DNA from: JAKPKF01 sp964579365
GTDB taxonomy: Bacteria > Patescibacteriota > Dojkabacteria > SC72
Direction of reading: 5' to 3'
DNA length: 28,286 nt
Assembly (NCBI GenBank): GCA_964579365.1
Contig: CAZOFW010000004.1
Span: forward strand, 1-28,286
The notes under the pieces are model-generated. The model was not told the DNA's origin. It worked only from the letters and a program-made list of their open reading frames with translations, and did not search any database. How positions within the stretch are numbered: position 1 is the stretch's first letter; every line of letters begins with the position of its first letter. Below, piece after piece: positions 22,625 through 28,286 of this stretch. Made by a program: the position numbers and the translations under genes.

Positions 22625-23602
22625 TTATTTGGTAACGATTGAAAAAGCACCAACCCCTACTTTAGCATCTATGGTTAGTTTTTGTGTAGCCTTGTCGTAG
22701 TTCGAAGATTTGTAAGAGGTTCCTTCTCCTGCAAATACAGCTACCTGATCTCCATCTACTTTTATTTCTCCAAGTCCAAGGACATAATCTATCTCATACC
22801 CTATCCCTTTAGGTATTGTTAAAATCATTTCTCCAGCGCCTACCTCAATATCTATATTCTTAGGAATTGAGAGGTCAGAAAGATCTAGGGCAAGTCGTCC
22901 AGCCCCTATCTTCGCAGCAATATTATCCAAAAGTAATTTGTCAAAAGTAAGTGTCGTATCTCCTGCCCCTAATTTTAGTATTATGTCTGTTAATACAGTT
23001 GGTTGTCCTACATAGAGATTAAAATCCATATTTGATTGTCCCCAGTACATTCTGTTTTTTGGAAATACAGTATCAAAGAGAATCGTTAGCTCACCGTCCG
23101 TAAGCTTACTTTGTACAGAAGGTTCTACATACATCTTGTTGTAATTACCGTCAACCTCAAGATAGTTTGTTTCTCTGTCATCTGATATTGTAGCCTTAGA
23201 AGCAGCAATATCAATATCTAAAATTCTTTTCTCAACATCTTTGTACGTATCTTTTAACACAGAAAGAGTCTCTTCCGTGTTAAACTCGGTATCATTTGTT
23301 CTTGGAGTGATTACAAAGTATTTTAAGAAAGTATCCTGCTGGTTTGTATATGAGGAGTATGCAAGTAAACCAACTAATAGGTATGACAGAAGTGTAGCAA
23401 TTGTCATAATAATCTCTGTTATCTTTGTTCCTTCAAATACCAATCGTATTCCCCACAGGATTAGAAATACTGGCCAAAATTTAAGTATATGTAACCATAT
23501 CCCCCAATCTACAACACCTGTTGTATTTAAGAGAAATATTGTACCTAGAAAAAGGAGAAAGATTGCTCCTCCGAAATCTTTCTTTGGGAATTTGTTTTCC
23601 AT
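22625..23602 (-). CDS. LiaF-like membrane protein (long form)
   Basis: 325 residues, a diverged relative of the next gene. The N-terminal membrane region (about 12-30, 36-55, 60-84) again has LiaI/LiaF character (GGAIFLLFLGTIFLLN, WPVFLILWGIRL). A linker of about 60 residues and a beta-solenoid-like C-terminus follow, with repeated turns LGAGDTTL, IGAGRLALDLS, VGAGEMIL and LGLGEIKVDG. Such domains are typical of DUF4097/LiaF-type envelope proteins. The role is unknown; envelope-stress sensing is inferred. It is first in a two-gene unit, and a TATAAC about 30 nt before the ATG may be the -10. Confidence 0.78.
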   Translation of the reverse strand: MENKFPKKDFGGAIFLLFLGTIFLLNTTGVVDWGIWLHILKFWPVFLILWGIRLVFEGTKITEIIMTIATLLSYLLVGLLAYSSYTNQQDTFLKYFVITPRTNDTEFNTEETLSVLKDTYKDVEKRILDIDIAASKATISDDRETNYLEVDGNYNKMYVEPSVQSKLTDGELTILFDTVFPKNRMYWGQSNMDFNLYVGQPTVLTDIILKLGAGDTTLTFDKLLLDNIAAKIGAGRLALDLSDLSIPKNIDIEVGAGEMILTIPKGIGYEIDYVLGLGEIKVDGDQVAVFAGEGTSYKSSNYDKATQKLTIDAKVGVGAFSIVTK

Positions 23603-23662
23603 TGTTTTGTTTTCTTATTTAACAAGTTATACTTAATACAGCTAAATTTAATACATTTTCGT

Positions 23663-24043
23663 ATGGAAATCAATCAGGTATATAAATGTCCAATATGCGG
23701 GAATATTGTTGAACTAACCCATGTTGGTAATGGAACTCTGGTATGTTGTGGTCAGCCAATGGAATTACTAGTTGAAAAATCCTCTGAGGAAGGAGTTGAG
23801 AAACACTTACCAGTAGCAAAATTTGAAGATGGCATGTTGAAAGTAAACATAGGTTCCGTAGATCATCCAATGATAGATGAGCACTATATCGAATGGATTG
23901 AGTGTATTGAAAATGGTGATGTATGTAGAAAATATCTTTCTCCAAATGAAAAACCATATGCTGAGTTCGATGTAAAAGAGCAAAAGAATATAACAGTAAG
24001 AGCATACTGTAATGTACATGGTTTGTGGGCTGTTACCTTGTAG
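23663..24043 (+). CDS. dfx: desulfoferrodoxin (superoxide reductase)
   Basis: Superoxide reductase reduces superoxide to peroxide without releasing oxygen, typical of anaerobes. The 126 residues include both iron domains. The N-terminal desulforedoxin centre has Cys9, Cys12, Cys28 and Cys29. The catalytic centre has His48 (EKHLP), His68 and His74 (DHPMIDEHYIEWIE), and Cys116 and His119 (AYCNVHGLW). The Glu-Lys before His48, involved in catalysis, is present. So this is the two-iron class. The rubredoxin-like protein at 11911 might feed it electrons, but this is speculative. It is immediately upstream of the ABC-F gene, which has its own promoter. Confidence 0.96.
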   Translation: MEINQVYKCPICGNIVELTHVGNGTLVCCGQPMELLVEKSSEEGVEKHLPVAKFEDGMLKVNIGSVDHPMIDEHYIEWIECIENGDVCRKYLSPNEKPYAEFDVKEQKNITVRAYCNVHGLWAVTL

Positions 24044-24054
24044 AGGCCTTCTCC

Positions 24055-24063
24055 TGGTATAAT
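24055..24063 (+). promoter_or_regulatory. extended -10 promoter of the ABC-F gene
   Basis: TGG-TATAAT ends exactly 7 nt before the ATG at 24071. This is the best example in the window of an extended consensus -10 with no room for a leader. Confidence 0.6.
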
Positions 24064-24070
24064 AGCGCTC

Positions 24071-25573
24071 ATGCTAAATATAAATAACATAACCCTAAAT
24101 AAGGGGAACAAACAAATCCTTAAGGATATCTCCTTAGCGTTAGCCTCTTGTGAGAAGATTGGACTTGTTGGGGTAAATGGTGCTGGTAAATCCACATTAC
24201 TGAAAATCATTGCAGGTATTGAGGAACCAGATTTAGGAAGTATCTCCTTTAAAGGTACTACCTCCTATCTTGCGCAGGAGACACATAAGGAGATGGATAT
24301 AAATAATTACACGGATTTAACAATTGGTGAATATCTAATAATTGAAAAAAACATAGAGGTTGAGGAATGGGAGATTAAGAAATTCCTGAACAATCTAAAA
24401 ATGGAAGATAAGGATTGTGACAGTAAACTGATAGAGCTTTCAGGAGGACAGAAGATTAAGGTTGAGATTATTAAGATACTTTTAGAAAAAGCAGATTTAT
24501 TAATACTGGATGAGCCAACAAACTTCTTAGATATCCCTTCTGCAGAATGGTTAATGAGATATCTAAATTCATATCCAAAAGCAGTCTTAGTCGTATCCCA
24601 CGATTTAAGGCTCATGAACAAGGGTATAAGCAAGATATGGTATCTTAATGAAAGAACTCATGGCATTGAGGCCTACAGGGGCAATTATGACCAATTCCTG
24701 AAGGTTAAAGCACTCAGAGATGAGTTTTTGGTTAGTCAGCTTCTTCAGGAAGAGAAAAAGGCTAAAAAGATTTTTGAATTAGCCCAAGGTCTCTCAAGTA
24801 GAAAAAGTACAAAGGAGAAGAGAAAGTCTGCAAGAAGATTTAAACAGGCAAAAGTTCTCAAAGAGGGAGTTAAGGAATTGAAAGAGAAGATGGTGAAAGG
24901 AAAGAGAATGCAATTAAATATCCCAGTTCCAAAACAAAGTAACAAGCTTGTATTAGAGGTAGAGCATATTTCTAAAGCATATATTAAGGGGAAAGAGGTT
25001 TTGAAGGATATATCTTTAAATGTTCAAAGATATGATCGTTTTGCTGTAATTGGGAAAAATGGTGCTGGTAAAACTACTCTACTTAAGATACTGGCGGGTA
25101 AATTGAAACAGGATGGAGGAACATACAAATGGGGGTACAATACTTTGGTGGGTTACTACTCTCAGGAGAATGAGGATTTGGATTATTCAAAGACTGTACT
25201 TGAGAATGTGTCCCATTTGGATTGGGGAACAATCGACAAGAGAAAGTTCCTAGGTAGCTTCTTAATAACTGGAGAGATGGTAGAACAGAAGGTCTCTACT
25301 CTTTCTGGTGGAGAGAAGACTAGATTAGCATTAGCAAAGCTTTTCGCTGGGGGTTACAATGTCTTACTTCTCGATGAGCCCACTACATACCTTGATCCTG
25401 ACTCTCAGAAAATATTGCTTGAAGCACTTAAGAAGTACAAGGGTACAATCATATTGGTAAGCCATGAACCAAAGTTTGTAAGAGATTTGGGTATAGACAA
25501 AGTTATCCTTATGCCCGAAGAATATCTTGGATATTACAAGGAGGAATATATAGACAGAGTTGGTCTAATATAA
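24071..25573 (+). CDS. ABC-F family ribosome-associated ATPase
   Basis: ABC-F proteins have two fused ABC domains and no membrane part; they bind the ribosomal E site and relieve stalled or antibiotic-blocked translation. In 500 residues the first domain has VNGAGKST (Walker A, about 35-42), LSGGQKIKVE and LLILDEPTNFLD. A basic helical linker follows (about 220-290, rich in Lys/Arg), and the second domain has KNGAGKTT, LSGGEKTRLAL, LLLDEPTTYLDPDS and ILVSHE. Both catalytic Glu are present. It is shorter than EttA or Uup (about 550-635) and lacks a long C-terminal arm. A housekeeping versus resistance role cannot be told from the sequence. It converges with the TspO-like gene, stop codons abutting. 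Confidence 0.93.
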   Translation: MLNINNITLNKGNKQILKDISLALASCEKIGLVGVNGAGKSTLLKIIAGIEEPDLGSISFKGTTSYLAQETHKEMDINNYTDLTIGEYLIIEKNIEVEEWEIKKFLNNLKMEDKDCDSKLIELSGGQKIKVEIIKILLEKADLLILDEPTNFLDIPSAEWLMRYLNSYPKAVLVVSHDLRLMNKGISKIWYLNERTHGIEAYRGNYDQFLKVKALRDEFLVSQLLQEEKKAKKIFELAQGLSSRKSTKEKRKSARRFKQAKVLKEGVKELKEKMVKGKRMQLNIPVPKQSNKLVLEVEHISKAYIKGKEVLKDISLNVQRYDRFAVIGKNGAGKTTLLKILAGKLKQDGGTYKWGYNTLVGYYSQENEDLDYSKTVLENVSHLDWGTIDKRKFLGSFLITGEMVEQKVSTLSGGEKTRLALAKLFAGGYNVLLLDEPTTYLDPDSQKILLEALKKYKGTIILVSHEPKFVRDLGIDKVILMPEEYLGYYKEEYIDRVGLI

Positions 25574-26308
25574 TTACTTTAAGCTTTTATTAAAGTATAG
25601 TTTAGCTCCAAGAACTGTAACTATTGCAAGTATTCCCAATGTAGATGCTATCTCAACGGGATTAGATAATCCAGAGAACTTAACAAGTATCCCGATTATT
25701 GCCCAAAGGATTACCAATGAGTAAGAGTATGTTTTTTTGTACATTGAGTATATTGCTAATCCAGTAGCTACAATTATCATTATGGCAGACCATATCTCTG
25801 GTGAAATACCAAATCCATTCCAATTTGCTACGTACAAAGCAGCAGATATATTTGCAATTGATGCTACTGATATCCAACCTAGATAAATATTGAAAGGAAG
25901 GGTCTTAAGGAAAGATACTTTTTTTGCTTTGCCAAGGATTATTGAAATAGCTATGAGACTTGCAAGAATAATGACCATAGCAATGACAGATACATATATT
26001 AATCTGTAGTGCCAAAGGAATATCCAAGCTGCATTTGCAAGACTACTTGCTATCACCCATGGGTATATGGCTTTGTCTTCTTTTGTGAAATTGGCAAACA
26101 TAGAAATCATATATACAACTAATCCAGCATATATTAATCCCCAAATTGAGAATACATATCCAGCAGGAACAAAGTATATGGGAATTGCATCTGAGAGTGC
26201 TCCAGTAGTAATACCGTTAATAGGTAATATGTTTGCAAGTGAGTTTACAACAAACATTGCAACTACGGATGCTGTAACGGCTAACTTAATTATGAGGTCT
26301 TTCTTCAT
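25574..26308 (-). CDS. TspO/MBR-related tryptophan-rich membrane protein
   Basis: 244 residues and about seven membrane helices, longer than the five-helix TspO (about 160) but like the extended 'tryptophan-rich sensory protein' group. Family-like segments are YFVPAGYVFSIWGLIYAGL near the N-terminus, ANAAWIFLWHY in the middle and IYLGWISVASIAN later. TspO binds porphyrins and influences stress responses; for the long group the ligand is unknown. There is no Shine-Dalgarno; AT-rich -10-like sequences (TATATA/TATATC) lie 8-10 nt before the ATG. The neighbours give no functional clue. Confidence 0.78.
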   Translation of the reverse strand: MKKDLIIKLAVTASVVAMFVVNSLANILPINGITTGALSDAIPIYFVPAGYVFSIWGLIYAGLVVYMISMFANFTKEDKAIYPWVIASSLANAAWIFLWHYRLIYVSVIAMVIILASLIAISIILGKAKKVSFLKTLPFNIYLGWISVASIANISAALYVANWNGFGISPEIWSAIMIIVATGLAIYSMYKKTYSYSLVILWAIIGILVKFSGLSNPVEIASTLGILAIVTVLGAKLYFNKSLK

Positions 26309-26373
26309 ACTGAATAGATATATAAAAAATTACTATATTTAATTGTACATAGAAGGATAGAAAAAGGGAATAG

Positions 26374-26412
26374 ATACAGGAAGGTTATTTTGAAGGATGA
26401 ACCTTCCTGTAT
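26374..26412 (-). terminator. 13-bp inverted repeat, possible terminator of the 82-residue gene
   Basis: A perfect stem, ATACAGGAAGGTT / AACCTTCCTGTAT, with a 13-nt loop lies 10 nt after the stop of the gene at 26423. A CCCTTTTTC tract follows several bases later on the minus strand rather than directly, so it is not a textbook terminator. Confidence 0.5.
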
Positions 26413-26422
26413 TTGAAACAAA

Positions 26423-26671
26423 TTACTGATTTGGGATTAAAGCTACAGCTTCTTCAGGAGAGCAACAAAGTTTTTGATATTTATCTTTAAGATAAATCAC
26501 ACCCTTGTATACTATCCCTATCTGTGGGTCTGGAAGATATATCAAAAGAATCTCGATTGCTTTATTAACTTGGTCTTCCATTATTTCTTTGCAGAACGGA
26601 ATTTCTAATGTTAGAACTTCCAAGGCCCACTCGATTGCTTCTTTCTTCGTATTAAACTTCCAAAACGACAT
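26423..26671 (-). CDS. unknown 82-residue soluble protein
   Basis: I do not recognise it. It is mildly acidic with no membrane helix. The first 20 residues (MSFWKFNTKKEAIEWALEVL) look like an amphipathic helix with two Trp, followed by another helix (about 28-46), a short beta-like stretch (IGIVYKGVIYL) and a C-terminal CCSPEEAVALIP. Unusually for this window it has a good ribosome site, AGGAGAG, 4 nt before the ATG, and a TATAAT (26709-26714) giving a 30-nt leader. A hairpin follows its stop, so it is probably a single-gene unit. Confidence 0.72.
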   Translation of the reverse strand: MSFWKFNTKKEAIEWALEVLTLEIPFCKEIMEDQVNKAIEILLIYLPDPQIGIVYKGVIYLKDKYQKLCCSPEEAVALIPNQ

Positions 26672-26714
26672 TTTACTCTCCTGTGATTAGTATTTTGAAT
26701 CGAAGGCGATTATA
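26672..26714 (-). promoter_or_regulatory. promoter and Shine-Dalgarno of the 82-residue gene
   Basis: TATAAT at 26709-26714 and AGGAGAG at about 26676-26682, with TAAA before the ATG. This is a leadered, ribosome-site gene, in contrast to its neighbours. Confidence 0.55.
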
Positions 26715-26717
26715 TCT

Positions 26718-28097
26718 CTAAAACACTTTAGATACAAGATAATCGTATATCCTGTACATAGCATATGTATCTAGTTCACAGTATTTTAGAAGGTTCTTTT
26801 TTGTAACCTGAGTATCCTGTTGAGACTGTCTATCATATGCAAGACGATACCAAGTAACCATTGCTTCATCTCCCTTACCAATCTCCATGTCATGGTAGCT
26901 TAGATCAGGTGCTAATATTGGTAATACATTCTTAATACTCCAGCTTCCTTTGAATTTAGGATCAACATACATTTGGTATTTAAATATATCCCCCAAGTCA
27001 TATATTCTTCTATTCATATTCAAAAGGAATTGCTCATGTTCTGGATATATCCTCGCCATTCCACTGTTACAACCCTTTTCAAATGTTTTGTTCCAAACAA
27101 GAATATTTCCACTGTCCCCTATTACATCTTTAAGTGTTGCCAAAATATCTGGTATTGGATCTTTCTTGGTAATTGAGATGTATTCGTAATGTGCAAGATT
27201 TCCGTTATTCTTTTTTAGTACATGTAGGGAGAATTGAAAGACTACATTCTCGTATGGTTTGTGTCCCTCAAATTGTGGCACAGCCCAGGAGTATGTCTCG
27301 TAGTCTAAGAAGTATATTGGGTACTCTAATGTCTCTAATTCCTTTTGAATCTTTTGAGCATCTATGAGGATGGTATCTTTCTTTGTAGCTTCTATCTGTA
27401 GTTTCTGCTTCTGAGCGATATTAAATTCAGTTGGGATATTCCGCATATCTACAATACCCATTTCTCTAAGTGCATCAAGGTTCTTTTTACTAATTCGAGA
27501 TATATCGTAGATGGAATATTCTGGAAGAGCGTCTGGAAAACAAAGGGATTTAGATGGGCATGTGTGTGGATTGTAACAGGAGCTCAATCCTTGTGGAGTT
27601 TCTCTGTTTGCTACTAAGAGTGCTTCTGCAACAGTTGCTTCTGTGTAATTCCATTTGTCTTTTGCAAAAGAGGTCATGTCTTCTACAACAAAAAGTTCTT
27701 GAAGATGTAATTTCTTCCCAAGGATGTAGTCTTTGTTTAAGTGAAGAAGGTAAATATGGTCTACCTTACCAAGTGTTTTTGCTAAGTAATATTGGAATAC
27801 TATATCGCTTTTATCTTCGTTGGATATCTTAGTCTCACTTTTTACTTCGTAAATATCTTCTCCTACAACAATATCTGCTCGTGCGAAAAGATCGTCTGTT
27901 TGGTATATCTTTTGAAATTCACACTCTTTGGATATGTATTTCTTTACATACTCTCTAGCTAAGGTTTCTACTTCGTATCCCTGTTTTATGAGGTGTTTGT
28001 CAAAGTCTGAAAGTTTTCTTTCATACTGATTATTCTTTAATCCCCAAAGGTGTAATGGTGAATCTAGGTATGTGATGTAATCTGATTTTGTTAGCAT
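26718..28097 (-). CDS. DUF2779 protein: PD-(D/E)xK-like plus RNase H-like exonuclease domains
   Basis: 459 residues with two nuclease-like halves. The N-terminal part has D75 (RADIV) and E84-V-K86 (YEVKS), the Cas4/RecB-type PD-(D/E)xK core. Cys59 and a C-x5-C-x5-C set (174, 180, 186) resemble the one-plus-three Cys of Fe-S Cas4/AddB nucleases. A short helix-hairpin-like stretch (about 198-222) follows. The C-terminal part has FLDYETY (Asp265, Glu267), IYDLGD and YCELDTYAMYRI (Asp443), fitting a DEDD 3'-5' exonuclease fold and the DUF2779 family. Role inferred: DNA or RNA processing or repair. No recombinase, CRISPR or toxin gene is adjacent. Confidence 0.82.
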   Translation of the reverse strand: MLTKSDYITYLDSPLHLWGLKNNQYERKLSDFDKHLIKQGYEVETLAREYVKKYISKECEFQKIYQTDDLFARADIVVGEDIYEVKSETKISNEDKSDIVFQYYLAKTLGKVDHIYLLHLNKDYILGKKLHLQELFVVEDMTSFAKDKWNYTEATVAEALLVANRETPQGLSSCYNPHTCPSKSLCFPDALPEYSIYDISRISKKNLDALREMGIVDMRNIPTEFNIAQKQKLQIEATKKDTILIDAQKIQKELETLEYPIYFLDYETYSWAVPQFEGHKPYENVVFQFSLHVLKKNNGNLAHYEYISITKKDPIPDILATLKDVIGDSGNILVWNKTFEKGCNSGMARIYPEHEQFLLNMNRRIYDLGDIFKYQMYVDPKFKGSWSIKNVLPILAPDLSYHDMEIGKGDEAMVTWYRLAYDRQSQQDTQVTKKNLLKYCELDTYAMYRIYDYLVSKVF

Positions 28098-28102
28098 AGT
28101 AT

Positions 28103-28108
28103 ATTATA
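28103..28108 (-). promoter_or_regulatory. -10 box of the DUF2779 gene
   Basis: TATAAT on the minus strand ends 5 nt before the ATG at 28095-28097, in the 25-nt gap after the preceding gene. Confidence 0.5.
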
Positions 28109-28122
28109 CTAGCTTTTAGATA

Positions 28123-28286
28123 TTACTGTCTGTTTACTTGAAGCTTAACAATTGCTTTGCTAGAAGCACTAAACTCTCCGCTCATATCTAATTCCTGAAT
28201 GACTTGTATACAAACAGTGTCAGAACTTTTCTCTTCCTTAATATTTACCATGATGGTTACTTGCTCAGGGTAACTCTCTGCAACCA
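28123..28286 (-). CDS. 3' end of an unknown protein
   Basis: An open frame on the minus strand enters at the window edge and ends in TAA, giving at least 54 C-terminal residues, with no stop in between. The composition (VTIMVNIKEEKS, VCIQVIQELDMSGEFS, IVKLQVNRQ) suggests alternating beta strands. Too little is present to name a family. Confidence 0.5.
   Translation of the reverse strand, partial: VAESYPEQVTIMVNIKEEKSSDTVCIQVIQELDMSGEFSASSKAIVKLQVNRQ

Noticed and set aside
25577..25597. Hairpin ACTTTAA / TTAAAGT after the ABC-F stop as a terminator
   Set aside because: It has only a 7-bp A/T-rich stem inside the 3' end of the TspO-like coding sequence, with no T tract.
1..28286. UGA read as Gly (code 25), as in some CPR lineages
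   Set aside because: Full-length conserved proteins need no UGA readthrough, and ftsI ends at TGA at its expected C-terminus.

Overview
The window is a compact, AT-rich stretch of a bacterial chromosome using the standard code. Long ORFs are uninterrupted, and ftsI ends in TGA, which argues against UGA recoding. Gene gaps are tiny, convergent genes overlap by a few bases, membrane proteins are divergent, one nucleotide kinase is archaeal-like, and many genes have no Shine-Dalgarno sequence. Together this suggests a Patescibacteria / Candidate Phyla Radiation lineage, perhaps near Dojkabacteria (WS6); that placement is inference.

Layout. 1-2160: the 3' end of rsmI, then tatD, then a membrane-anchored Cys-rich protein. 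2157-11288: a broken-up division and cell wall (dcw) cluster. mraZ-rsmH-ftsL-ftsI-mraY runs leftward from an MraZ operator, an unknown gene plus murF runs rightward, and ftsW-murG runs leftward. ftsW is split by a 100-N assembly gap. 11319-12333: an archaeal-type cytidylate kinase overlapping a rubredoxin-like protein, then tRNA-Leu(UAA) and tRNA-Cys(GCA), which lie directly downstream of pyruvate kinase (12336-13733). 13832-16347: a small four-helix membrane protein, secG, a membrane-anchored solute-binding protein and tRNA-Leu(CAG). 16372-19473: a leftward set of queH, a 39-residue membrane protein, a degenerate OmpR-type regulator, peptide deformylase and an Ig-like surface protein. 19601-23602: an RRM RNA-binding protein with a clear terminator, typA/bipA, and two LiaF-like membrane proteins. 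23663-28286: desulfoferrodoxin, an ABC-F ATPase, a TspO-like protein, an 82-residue orphan, a DUF2779 two-domain putative nuclease, and the 3' end of an unknown gene.

How the genes fit together. MurF, MraY and MurG make lipid II; FtsW and FtsI polymerise and cross-link it at the septum; FtsL, MraZ and RsmH are their usual partners. The two LiaF-like proteins, the orphan regulator and the surface proteins suggest envelope monitoring. RsmI, RsmH, QueH, TypA, ABC-F, Def and three tRNAs serve translation. Desulfoferrodoxin handles superoxide.

Most notable: (1) a recurrent promoter design with an extended -10 box 5-12 nt before the ATG, implying leaderless mRNAs; (2) an MraY lacking active-site Asp/Asn residues; (3) three 10-bp-phased AGTGG repeats before mraZ; (4) an exact 55-bp duplication flanking the N gap, which makes the ftsW break an assembly artefact. 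I saw no CRISPR array, transposase, prophage or unmistakable new multi-gene system.
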